Of a DNA stretch of 64,000 nt, positions 23,339-35,520 are shown piece after piece. Source of the stretch: Diprion similis (lineage: Eukaryota > Arthropoda > Insecta > Hymenoptera > Diprionidae). The stretch lies in contig NC_060106.1 of NCBI RefSeq assembly GCF_021155765.1, forward strand, positions 5,897,501-5,961,500. Direction: 5' to 3'. The notes under the pieces are model-generated. The model worked only from the letters and a program-made list of their open reading frames with translations. It was not told the DNA's origin and ran no database searches. The position numbers were made by a program, and so were the translations under genes. Numbering within the stretch: the first letter of the stretch is position 1; each line of letters starts with the position of its first letter.

Positions 23339-25084
23339 AATCCAAGATAATTTCCTAATTTACTCATTCCTTTAGCAGAGTATGAGCATGGATTATCAAA
23401 GTTGACATTAATCAGCGTGAATTGTAGAAAACTTATTTGCAATCTTGATGTATTGTTAAGAAATTTATCAAATTATCAATTCTATTAGTTGTATATTACG
23501 ATACAGGCGAAGGAATATCGGATCTTTATTATCAAACCATTATCGTATGATGTCCGAACCTGCATCCTCATTGGCATCAAAAAGTTTATCATTACAGAAA
23601 AATCATATGGAAATCAAAAGCTGTTTATTTGTTAACATAAAGTGGATATGGAAAAAATTCGGTAGAAAACAATACTCGTAATTATATATGGTTCTCCTGG
23701 AGCTTTATAGACATTTTCTGCCACTAGAATGGAACAATATGTTGGATCCTTTCTTCTCCAATACGTATCTTGAGGGATTGACTGCATTGCAGTAGAATGA
23801 TATGTTGCGATTGTGCATAATTTCAACAAACTCATGTTTTTTTTTAGCCCCTAAGTGTGGTATACTTTTATATTAAAATCGGAATTTAATCATGAATTTT
23901 CCGAAGCCAGTGATCCGTGCATAATAATATTAACTTGACTCCGTGTGATTTTTAATTTTCGAAACATCAATTTCATGTCATGTAGCATCATCATATTTAT
24001 TTTGTAACATAGCATAATTTCGTTAAAGTTTACTGCGTAAGTAAACATATTTTGTTTTATTTTTTCTGCTTGCAAAGCATAATCAGACTTGTACACCTAT
24101 GTATAAAAACACTGTATTTAATTCTTGTTCATTAATCTACATAAAAAACGACAAATTTATGGTTTTTTGACTATTAGTTTACTTAGTGGTCGACTTAGTA
24201 TATATGTATAGTATTTATGATGTAAATACTAAAGAAAGAAACTATGTGTACGGAAAAAAATAGTAATCCATTTACTGCAACTTAAAAAACCCGATTTTTC
24301 CGCAAATATAATTTTTTTATAGATATAGTAATGTGAGCTAAGAAAAAACGAACAAAAATTGGAAGAGAACCAGTTTTTAGTCATTCTAATAAATAATGAA
24401 TGTACAAGACGGCAACTACGTACGCTTATATTGAGTTTCTGAGATTTTTGGCAAAAGGCCGATAATTATAATTTCTTTGCGGTATCTGAGCGCGGGCGTG
24501 GGAGTGTGATTCAAAACTGAATCCATATTATCAGTCGAATCAAGAGAAAGAACAGTGAATAGACGTTGAAATTTGTGAATAAAAAAACAATCATTAAATA
24601 TATCGGGATTAATACGTCAAGTGGAATAATTCTTATAACTTAGTTCCAATACTGATAATCGAGCCTAGACCTTGGGGTTCAAGCAAACGCCAATTATTCC
24701 AAAGACGATAAACCATTGAAAATACTGTCACACGTTGAAAATAGGTTTTTAATTATCGTTGAATTAATTGATCGCGAATTACTGGCTCCAGAACACGGTT
24801 TTTTCATTATAATATACCCATAACCCGATTTACGCAAGTTTTTATTGACCGGATGTAGAGTGTGAAACCGGAAACTTTCCCGGCTGGGAAGGAGAGATAG
24901 TCGCGCACTTCCATTTTCTCGAACCTTTTGGCCGACGGTAAGCACGTGTTTGAATTGCCGGCCGTTCTCAGTGCAGATTATCGCCCCTTGTATTTCACGT
25001 TTTTAATAATACGAAGTAAATAAGTAAGCAACTGTGACCGTGACTGAGTTATCAAGGAAGTGATAACTCGCAAGGGAAGCCAAA
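23339..25084. other. C2orf42 3' flank and BTF3 promoter/5' UTR
   Basis: The DNA is AT-rich, with no supported coding sequence. An AATAAA at 24388-24393 could end the C2orf42 transcript, which would give a 3' UTR of about 1 kb. The last 150 bp is the presumed BTF3 promoter and leader: TCAGT at 24968-24972 resembles an arthropod initiator, and AAAATG gives a good start context at 25085. Confidence 0.5.
25046..25069 (+). promoter_or_regulatory. Perfect 8-bp stem-loop in the BTF3 5' leader
   Basis: GAGTTATC (25046-25053) and GATAACTC (25062-25069) are perfect inverses around an 8-base loop, ending 15 bases before the ATG. If transcribed it would form a small hairpin in the leader. Whether it acts in translation is not shown. 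Confidence 0.35.
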
Positions 25085-26592
25085 ATGAACCCGGAGAAGC
25101 TTAAGAAGCTCCAAGCCCAAGTGCGGATTGGAGGCAAGGGTACACCTCGCCGCAAGAAGAAGGTAACGAGTTAGTTTATAATAATTCGCGTTTTGTTAAT
25201 GCCACGGTAAAATCGAGTCCATTTATAGGGGTGACACGTTGCCTGTCGACGACTAAAACAATCGTCGTGACGTGAGAAGAACTCTGATCTCTTTGCCAAT
25301 TTACAAAGGACGTTTTGTCTTTCATTTTATTAAACAAAAAGGTCGCGTAATTTTTTGTGGCTTATTTCTTTTGGCTTCATTTTATTATTTCACAACTACT
25401 CGTAGTACCTGAAAATCGATTAATCGTTGCTTTGGTTAAAGATCGGATTTCAGTTTAATGTGAAGTGGTTAGAAAATGTGATTCATGAGTTTCACGCTCG
25501 AATTGAAAGATTATTCTCAAGGCTAAGCGAATAATAACTACTCTCTACGATTGCGATCACTCAGAACTCATTCGTATTATAACCAAATACTTGCGACTCA
25601 AGATCGTTTTTCGTTTTTTATTTAAAAATTTTTACCTGTGTAACTGGTTTATGATCCCGATCAAATTGGTTTACGTGTATTCATAGTGATTGAGATAAAC
25701 CACTTCACTTTGTTGACTCCAAGGCTTGATTTTACTTATTTTAATTCATTCTTTTTAGATATTTTCTACTTGATAATCATCTAGCCTCAGCATCAGATAC
25801 AAACTTTTGTAGAACAAGTCAAATACCATTTAAAACATAATTCATGAGTCTTTTACTGTCAAATTTGATTCAATAACTGTAAATAACAAAAAAAATAGTT
25901 GAATATATTTGTGTGATCGTTTCAGGTTGTTCACGCGACTGCAGCAACTGATGACAAAAAGCTACAAAGCTCCCTGAAAAAGTTGTCGGTAAACACGATT
26001 CCCGGCATCGAAGAAGTGAACATGATTAAGGATGACGGAACTGTCATCCATTTCAACAATCCTAAAGCACAAGCAAGTCTTTCGGCGAATACTTTTGCCA
26101 TAACTGGTCATGGAGAGAACAAACAGATCACCGAAATGTTACCTGGTATATTGAGTCAGTTGGGACCAGAGGGATTGACTCAACTCAAACGATTGGCTAG
26201 CTCTGTCGCTGGAAGTGCCGTTGGCAAAGCTGCACTCGAAGAAGACGACGAGGTTCCAGACTTGGTTGAAAACTTTGACGAAGCGAGCAATGAGGAGGTA
26301 GGAACTAAGCTTGCTTTAGTTCATGGATTTGACTCGCTGAAATCTATTTGCTCGATTCAGTTTGCAAATAATCTTCATGTCTTGATCTGGAATCTTGCCG
26401 TAATTGTGTTGATAAGACTGCTTTAATTCATTCTGCGATTGTTTATAGGTTGCACCAAAGAAGGAGACCGAGGAAAAGCCAGCTGAAAAGCCTGTTGAGA
26501 AACCAGTTGAAAAGCCCGAAGAGAAGAAAGAAACCCCAGCCCCTGTACCAGAGGAAAAAAAAGATGCGCCATTAGCAAAACCTGAAGCTTAA
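25085..26592 (+). CDS. BTF3: Nascent polypeptide-associated complex subunit beta (BTF3)
   Basis: Coding exons are 25085-25162, 25926-26297 and 26449-26592, all GT-AG, giving 197 residues. This is NAC-beta (the Drosophila orthologue is bicaudal), which pairs with NAC-alpha at the ribosome exit tunnel and binds nascent chains; the same protein was named basic transcription factor 3. The N-terminus has the ribosome-contact motif RRKKK (residues 22-26). The NAC domain follows ([20 protein letters not shown] and then [20 protein letters not shown], about residues 45-85). [20 protein letters not shown] and an acidic [14 protein letters not shown] segment come next. The tail has [14 protein letters not shown] repeats and is longer than the fly protein as I recall it. 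Identity is secure. The exon 1/2 intron is 763 bp. Confidence 0.97.
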
Positions 26593-27330
26593 TAACTGTG
26601 GTAAGTAATTTTCATTTCAATGACACGTCAAGCTCTCCGGTTTGCATGAGCTCTTTACTGTATTAGAAAAATTATGAAATTTTATTTACAATTACAAAAA
26701 GCTGTGTCTTGATTGAAGTCTCCATTTTATACTAGTTTTGTATTTTGATGTTTTTTTTTTTTTTTTTTTCAAACCGAATAGATTTAATTTTATTTACATT
26801 TTATTGACATTTATGCTCTATTTTTTTTTTTGTAATTGTACAAAAATATAGCAAAAACACTGTAACTTAATTTCCTATCAGATTTGAATATGCTCCTTTT
26901 AACAAGAAAACTTTTTTTTAATGCGTCACAATTATTTCAAGTTCAAATTGTACTGATCAATGATCAAAATAAAAATTTAGAATGGAGTACTTGAACTTTC
27001 AAGTACAATGTTTACAACATTGCCTCCGTTATTCCACCTTGTATTTAATTTGAGTTTTCTAGAACTATTTTCAATTTGTTAAATAATAAATTATGACATT
27101 ATTTGGCATTCCAGGAGCTGAACCACAGGAAGCAGTTTTAACAGTTGAGTTGTGAGGCATGCTCAACCTTTACACAACATATAATACACACTGACATACA
27201 CCATGATACATTTATATAAGTATAACGAACGAGGAAAAAAAAATCTTAAAACAGTTGGAAAGTCAGAAGATTTGAAGTGATACTGTATTTTACTCATTGT
27301 TTCATCCGAAATAAATGCTGCTTCAAATCG
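26593..27330 (+). other. BTF3 3' UTR with an intron, AATAAA at 27310
   Basis: Eight bases after the stop codon comes a strong donor (TGTG/GTAAGTAA, exon end 26600). A matching acceptor (TTTGGCATTCCAG) is at 27102-27114, followed by an exon with AATAAA at 27310-27315. The intron holds T runs at about 26751-26770 and 26821-26831. The junction is close to the stop, so it should not trigger nonsense-mediated decay. Confidence 0.65.
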
Positions 27331-28986
27331 ACTCTGAAATTTTTTAAATCACTCAATGCTTTTTTTTTTTTTAATCGATTTTCGTTTCTGTCTCTAATTT
27401 AAATCTGTCAACGTATGTTTGCAAAAATATATTACGAAATAGATTTTAGCATCTAATGGCTACTCACAAACTTAGATTATCTATAATATTGTCATGAATG
27501 CCAATGTAACAAATATCTTTTTAAGATCAATTAAATCATTACTGCAGTGCGGCAGTGATTACTGCACTATTTATGGTAAAAACATTTTTTTTTTTCTAAT
27601 TACCTCAAACCTTACTGCAAATTGCAGTCTATAATGCAGTGAGTGAGGTGTTTGACCAGGTGAAAAATTACTCGTGTTCTAGGCACTTGTCTGGTGGTGC
27701 TATTTGAATATCAGAACTACTAAAAGATGCGCGGAAATAGTGAATAAAAATACTAGAGAACGCTTGATGAATCCTTAATTTAGTCATGTAAGTTATAACG
27801 CCGTCATTTTACAAAATATTCTGCATCGTGTGAAGATTTGTTTTCATTCTTGCGGAACGGATGGGTATAATATTTTGTAATTCTATTTATCCGTTGAATA
27901 AACACTTCTCTGACGAAAATGATGAACAAGTGTGTTAGTCGATTCCTACAATCTACATCTGAAGATAGAAAATTGCTCGACATGAACAAGTGACTAGCAT
28001 TGCGTCATCCAATATCCTTGCTATAGCAATTCAGTTTCATTTTTTGAGACTAATTATCAGTTGCAACTTATCAATTTTTCAAATTTTAACGCACAGCAAA
28101 TTGTAGAAAATATTTTGAATCAATAATTTCATTCGAAAAATATTTGAAAAAGGAGCTCTTAATGCCCGGACGAATAATTTTGTGATTAATATTTTGTTGT
28201 TTTGGATCTTTTATACTATATCTAAATAAACAATATTTAGCGAACGTATTTTTTTTCAATGCATCTGTTGTTATGTAAATGTATTAAGTTTCTTTTACTA
28301 AACGAGCGCTTATCGTAAAAAATCGTGCTTATCGCATTGAAGTCTAAAAAATATGTTTAGTGTCAAAAAACAACAAATCTTTTATCCACATTTTTTACGT
28401 CGCCCCCTCCTCCCCCCAACTTTCAAGTTGTCCTGAATTGACTTTTATAATTTATGGTAACCTTAGTAATTGCAGTCAGCTATCATCTGCCAACACATTC
28501 AACAAATATATATATTCTGCAAATAAAACTTACTACGTTCGAACTTGCTGTTCAGTTTTTTGTGCAATCAATTTTATTCGTATTACCGCTTGTTTATTAT
28601 CAAACCGTATACGTCATAGAAAGTAAACTCATATCGAAAATAAATCCCCACTAAAAACATCGAATTTACTAATCACTCGATACTTATAAAAAGATCGATC
28701 TTGGTAAAAATCATGAAAGGTGCGTTCCGAAATTAGCTCCCACTCTTGTCAACAATCTCTTATCCCTTTTGTGCTACCGAGTTTCGTCCTTAGATCATAT
28801 ATTGTATATGCTCTAAGGTTTCGTCTAGCTCTGTCTCTGTCCTAGGGAGTTTTTGAATATTGCCAACTAGTTTCAGAACGCGCCCGAAGTTAGCTCAGAG
28901 TCACTCTCCGTACGTTATTCACATGTTCTTATGACGGAGGAAAAATTTGTTTCAAAAAGTGTAAGTAAGTGATTAAAATCAGTGAA
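27331..28986. other. Intergenic, AT-rich, no gene supported
   Basis: No supported exon is present. Several short frames at 28360-28654 overlap in different frames and look like chance. Near 27540-27640 there are repeated CTGCAGT/ACTGCA motifs in both orientations. A short direct repeat (GCGTTCCGAAATTAGCTC at about 28722 and GCGCCCGAAGTTAGCTC at about 28880) lies upstream of the candidate exon at 28987. Confidence 0.45.
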
Positions 28987-29082
28987 ATGGAAGAAATAAT
29001 CATCGAAATTGTTCCTGGTGGTAATTCTCTGTTCAGGGTATTACCGTGTTGCTTGTTCGATTTCGAAGAGAAACATAATCAG
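28987..29082 (+). CDS. Candidate first coding exon of an unidentified gene
   Basis: An ATG at 28987 opens a 32-codon frame (MEEIIIEIVPGGNSLFRVLP, then CCLFDFEEKHNQ) that runs exactly into a strong donor, CAG/GTAAGAGG. An in-frame TAA lies 18 bases upstream. The frame leaves the exon in phase 0. I found no matching second exon nearby and do not recognise the peptide. The ankyrin exon at 47507 needs a different phase, so this is unlikely to be its direct partner. It could be chance. Confidence 0.35.
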
Positions 29083-30147
29083 GTAAGAGGAAGTATTGTT
29101 TTTCACGTCATACAAAATTGACAGGAATATGACAGGTTACACCGTATACGATGAATCGCATTGAGTGTCGATGATAATGACAAAGTTTTCAAAATACATT
29201 TACCATAAAAAGCGAAGTGCGAAGCTTCTAGTAATTATTAAAGTCTATCCAGAGTCGAGCCCAATGTCTTCGGCATGATATTGAGAATTTAAAACGATCC
29301 AAAAACTCTTGGGAATAATGCGACTAACGTAAACCGAATAGACCAACACTTTTGTCAAATTATTATTCACTCGCCTCCAGAAATCAGAAATTTTTTACAA
29401 TTAAAAGTGGTCGAAATGCGTTTGGATTTCAAAAATGTCGGAAGAAAAAATTTTTCACCGCATTTTCGACTTGCTATTTAAATACCTGCAAGAACTAGCA
29501 AAGAGCAAAGCTGCCGTTCGTAGTCGGGATAATTTTTCGACAAGGTATGTCAGCAGTTCAAAATGATAGGTACGATCGAGTTTACTCTGATGCGAGCGAG
29601 ACGGTGGCTCGCTGATCGAAAAGCGAGATAGTTTGGTAAAAGGACAGAAAGTTAGAGGGACTGGTAGACAAAAGGAAAAGGGCGGGGGAAGAGAGAAACA
29701 GGTGTAGTGGGGATCCATACGCCTCAGGACTCCTCCTTCGCCTCGTTCGTACGTGGAGGGATCTGTCGATCCTTGCCGCGATCTATGGATCAGTCCCTGC
29801 CCAACCGTCCATTATACACGGTTACCATCTGCCAGTCGGTGTAACGACGGCCGCCCATATCCGCGTGTTCGTTGAACCACTTTTTTCCAATTATCGGCAA
29901 AAGGAACGGAAAGAGAAAACGTAATTGATTTATTTGTGAAACAGCTCATCGCATAGTACGTAATGTAAATAAAGTGTTTCGGTTCTGTTAAACAGTCTAA
30001 TCAACTCTTTAAATGATTGTTAACTACATATTTACCGTTTCATGTAGGTTGTCCATGGATTTGTTTACTTCAAAGGTCAAGTAGTACAGAAATTTTTCGA
30101 CCAACGTGTGTTTCTTTTTATTCCAGTGATAGGTACTTGCGATGAGC

Positions 30148-30181
30148 ATTATATTATATTATATTATATTCGTATTATATT
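30148..30181. repeat. ATATT microsatellite
   Basis: Five-base ATATT units are repeated about six times with one interruption (CGT). Confidence 0.9.
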
Positions 30182-33100
30182 CTTCAAATTATTGGCACCT
30201 GGATAAGTGATCGAACTTTAGTGATTTAAATGCGAGGCTGTGCTGTTCAATTTTCGTGGCAAGTGATATGAATACTTGTGTAAGATTATGCCGAGAGCAG
30301 CGCGTGTAAGCACGCGTTTATTATTACCGTGGGCCGGTGATTTCAATGCTTTGAATACCGAATTCTTACTTTTTAAGACACTGTGCAGTGTTTGTGCGAA
30401 ATTGTAGTGTATGTAGTTTAGCAATGATATTTTGTTGCTGCTTTAGTTCCTGTTCGAATACATTTTTCAGTGGATTTTCTAGTGATTTGGATTAATTTAC
30501 ACGCCTCCTGAACCACTGTCGAGTAGGACAGGTAAATATGAAATTCACTTTACTATATCATCGAAAGATCGATAATAATCGTATAAAGAAACTGCAGTTC
30601 TCAACCACCAACGCATTTGACGATAAAATTCACGCGATATTTGATTCCGGTTTCCACAAAATACGGTATTATTCATGCGCTATAAAATCTCGCAGCTCCT
30701 CGATATAAAATATTCATGAGCATAGTGTTAAAAATGAAGCAAATAATAAAGTAGTATATTTCACAGCGATGGAACGATGCATTCGATGTTGAAGTACAAG
30801 TTTCGTACGTACGTGTAAAATATATTGCGATTTTTTTTTTTCGAGCATATAAAACGCGGACATGGAATCGTGATTCCGCTCGACTCGAGATGCGCGTAGT
30901 ATAGGCGTGATGAATAGACTGCTAAGGTTAACGCCCATCAAGCATGGGGACTAGAGAGTACAAATGAAAAAGTACAACGGTAATATCAACTAGAAAAGGC
31001 CGATAATTCGTGCCTGGTGAAAAAACTAGCCGTAGCGAGAGCAGCTTCATTTCGCTAAATCATTCATAAAACTTGAGTGTCTTCCCGCGTGCAATGGAAG
31101 GAAATTAATTCACAACTGTATACCTACACTTCGTACATTCAATGCCGTATTACATTGCCTGTAGTTATAAAGACAGAACTTTTGTTACCAAACCGTGGCA
31201 GAATAGTGGCTGTTGTTTCTCGCACGCTGGAATGGCGTTGACGCGCATACGTATTCGACGCACATCCAGAACATCCCGTCGATAGGTATCGGTCATCGTC
31301 TGCCGACACTCTCTGGAATGTTATTTGAAATTCTCGTTAAAATATCTGGTTATTCTGTAGATCGTGTACCAATATATCGCCACCTAGATCCCGCTGGAAT
31401 TATCTTACATTTTTTTAAAATACCTTTTCTTCGGCAGACAAAATATTGTTTGATGCAGATATTTTCAGGGTCATTGTATATAACGTTATCGCATATACGA
31501 TTCAAAGCCTCGCCCATGCAGTGAGTTTTTATCTGGGATTGGAAAACCTACTCGCGTTCGTATCAACTATTGTCAATTGTTGACGATTGTTCTTGATTGT
31601 TGATGGGTGCACAGCACGTACGACTGGCCAGCATCGCCGGCCATGCCGATATATACGTCAAGTAACGAATAGCAGACCACACATCTGCATGGGTACGTGT
31701 GGCAAGCAACTCTACGCGCATTCTCGATGACCAAGCACCGGCGTACTTCCTTATGTTCAAATTCGCAACGCCTAGCGAACCTGCTGCAGAACCCAGGAGC
31801 GGTTGGTTTGGGTGAAAGAACCTTGGAGGCCGCATCCCCTGCAGGAGAATTTTTATTGTATTGTTATACTCCGGAGGTCGCCGGGGTGCAAGGAGAGCTT
31901 CGGGATTACGAGTAACTCGTGAGCTTAGATTTTACGGTTACAGACCTTTTCGATAATCCGAATGAGACGATCGTTTTACGAGCGATTTAACGAGCTACAA
32001 TTACAGTACATTTCGATACAATATACTCTCATAATTACAACCGCGATTGCTACTTGCTCGGCACTCTTGAGTCTGAGGAACGGGGATCCTTTGAGAGCAA
32101 TTAACCATCTCTGATGCTTCAATCTACGGGGTAAATCAAACTGAGATGCCGCGTCTACCGAAACAAAACCGAAAATGGTACACCAGCCAACACACTTGTC
32201 GAAATGTCGACGGATGAAAAATTTGACTTATCGTTAGAGTTGGTATGAATTCGGCAAAACTGTCGTTAAGCCGGAAGTCGAATCTGTACCAGATATACGT
32301 CAACGAATGTCTTCAAAGACGTTGGGATCCAGACAAGCCCAATCCAAAAATTCTACGTCATGCAGAACTCGCCACAGCGAATGTAATGGAATGAAAAAAA
32401 TGTCATCGTTACTACACTCAACCATGATTACTTGACTTCACTTTCTGCTGGCAATAAGTCAAAGATTGAACTGACCGTGCATTACTTGAAACGTGTCAAA
32501 TTTTATGCTCTAGTGTCTAGTCGTCGTGATTGTTGCCGTATGTTTACTTAAATATTTTGTGCAAAATGTAGCATTCCATAAAACTTGAACACCACGAAAT
32601 TCGATACGGGAATTACAATACCTAGTGCAGAGACTTGCACCTTCAGAGTATAACTGTCCTTCCTGCTGCGGCTGCTTCCGGGTTGTGTGTACGTGTAATA
32701 TCATTGCCATTAGAGCCGTGAAAATGAGGTGAACGTTTCGCGAAGTTATATACACGGAATATGTAAATCCCACATAACGATGTCGTTTCCAGCGTCCGTT
32801 GACTTTTGCAAATAAAATCTCGAGCTCGTTCAGGACCTGCGGCTATCCGTTGCTACTTGAGTCAGGTTTGAAATAGCACAGAATCCAATTCCCAGGGCTA
32901 GGCAATTTAATATTGCTGCAGCGAAAAATTTTCTATGACTAGGTACTCTTTATTACGTTTCTGGACGTGTGCTGCACTTACGCAGGCTCAGATGAGTGGC
33001 TACATGCTCTGCACTCGAATTATATTTTGCTTTACACGATCAACCGGTGTATGTAGGTACGTTTAACTATCTAGCAAATTGGAATGGATAGTCATCTTGA

Positions 33101-35488
33101 CTTCCATATTGAGAGTGTAGTGCTCTAACCGTGTTCACGATGCACTGTATCGCTTCAACGTGTAATCCCAAGCTTAGTTTATGACGGTTGTCATCGGACA
33201 GAGTCGATCGAACAGTAAATTTCCGCCGTTTTCGATATGTCAATGCATCTGTATTCCCCCCCAACTTACTGGGAATGAAACCCCTAGAATTTTGCACTAC
33301 CATGTTTTTCGTGTCTATCTCGCGGTATAAGTTCAGCTGTATATAGTTACACAAGATATAGAGTGAAGCGATAACCAATATACAGGGGATGAGAACGGGC
33401 TGCCTATGGTCTCTTCCAGCTAATTCCATCCTGGCGTCTTAACGACGGGAAATGAATTACGGTTACACAGTTATACCGCTTTGCCTCAGTAAATAAGAAA
33501 CAGCGAACCATCGCAAACACCAAGTCATGTAGTTGTTCTCTGCAGTAGGTACTATAGGTACACCAGTTTACTTGGATCACTATTTTGCTCTGTATCATAA
33601 ACTTGGGAAGATCTTTCTCAGGCAAAATCAACAGCGTTAGAAACCCGTTAAGAACCGTCGACGTAAGAAAATTGAAACATTTTCCCTGAGGGTTTGTTGA
33701 AAGTGTTGTACTTGCAGTCGTAGGATATAATATGAAATCTGTCTTCATTTTTGCGCATTAATGATCGGAGGCTGATCCTTTAGCTTGTAGTCCACAGACT
33801 GCCACACATGGATTTGCACGTATTGCAGCTTTCCGGCAATGCTATGCGAAACAATTCTTGGTTTATCTCGGCACTCAGTTTGGTGCCGATTTCTAATGCC
33901 TTCGACACAACTTAGGGAAACTGGAACAGGTTCGACATTAACGATACATCCTTTTCCACTTAGGATGGACCTGGTGGCACAAGAATCGATCCTGGAACAT
34001 GGCACAGCCATGGAATGGGATACAGATTCCATGCTAAAATCCACTCTATGATTCGAACCATCCACCACACTACGTTGTACAATCTGAATAACGAGAACGC
34101 GGATATCAGGCGCTATTCCTCTATGCTTATAGATTAGATGCCTGTAGATTGTGGTAGATACTACTAGACCGCACGTTTTAGATACTTTGAATTTGCGATT
34201 TTTGTATAAGCGATTGTCAAATTCAGGATTAAGAAATACTTAAATACGTACAGGCGTTTGAGAATTGCGGTTTGATAGACTTGTCATCATGCCCCTGGGC
34301 GAAGAGTCAGCTGTTGATCGATGTAAATTAAATGTACGTTCAGGTTTCTTGGTTCGCGGAACCTATAATAAAAATTAGCATATTTAAAGGCATTGGATCA
34401 TGCTTGACTGATCGTACACGAGATAGATCGCCTGTGTAGTTACCTTAAAATTAATGTTATCGATCAGAAACGTACGAAGCTGCACTTTAAAGGAACGAGG
34501 GTTAATTTCACCGAATCCGTCTATATATTTTATCTATATATTCTTAGATGAAATTCTTGCGCCTGTAAACATATAGCATCTGGTGGTTTAAAATACTTCT
34601 CATTAAAGATATATGGAATTGAAATCGTTCAAACCTTTTGAATCAAGAAAATTGACTATTGCAATCAGTTACGTCATCGCAAAGTGAAGATGAAATTTTG
34701 CTTCGAAGATCGTAATCATCATCGTTTCGGTAGCACGAATCGAAAATTTGTTATTTCATTATAGATGTACTTTTATTTTTGTTTTACGATGGATCGCGTG
34801 ATTGAATTACTTTCCTAATTACTATCACCTTAGAAATAAACGCACATATCATTTGCTAATTATAGTGCATCTGCCGAGTAAATAAAGAAAATTTTACAAT
34901 CCCCGGAGACACGCAAGACCTGCGAGTCCTCGTCGTTGAAACGCATGAAACGATACTGGTGAGGTCATGAAACGAATAAAATTTTTATGCGGCTCTAATT
35001 GCAGGGTGCAGTGAAGTCTTAACCAAACAATTTTCTGACGATGAGCTTCTACCGATTTCTCCCGGTAATTCTAATTTCTAGATAGCGTATACTTCTCTGA
35101 TTCCCTTCTCTTTGTGTCTGTCTTTAGACTTCCACATTTCTGATTTTCTGGATCTAGTTATCCCTGTGCCTGAGAATTATAAAACATTTTCTATCTTCAA
35201 AGGTTTGGAAAAGTAATGATATCAGAAAATACTTTATCCTTTTCAAAAAATCACTATAATTGGAACTGCATTCGGGTCGGTGATGGAAAAGTTGTTTATT
35301 GGTTAACGTACATTCCGCCAAAGAAGGAAACGCCCTATTACACGACTGACTGAACACTCCGTGGCCAATGGTTGGCCAAAACATCATCAAATCCCCTCTT
35401 CACGTAGCTATTCGGAATATCTATTTCTCAAACTAGTTCTCTATACGTATACCTATGATGTTGGACCCACATTTCCTGTATCTCTCCG

Positions 35489-35516
<28 letters not shown>
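35489..35516. repeat. (TC)14 microsatellite
   Basis: The TC run is uninterrupted over 28 bases. Confidence 0.95.

Positions 35517-35520
<4 letters not shown>

Noticed and set aside
29440..29540. Possible dispersed repeat shared with 41871-41960 and about 47020
   Set aside because: Similarity is limited to short AGC/GCAAA words and does not extend into an alignable repeat.
33067..34068. Three adjacent minus-strand frames of 107-120 codons, one with a hydrophobic N-terminal stretch
   Set aside because: They are in different overlapping frames, with no splice sites linking them and no family match.
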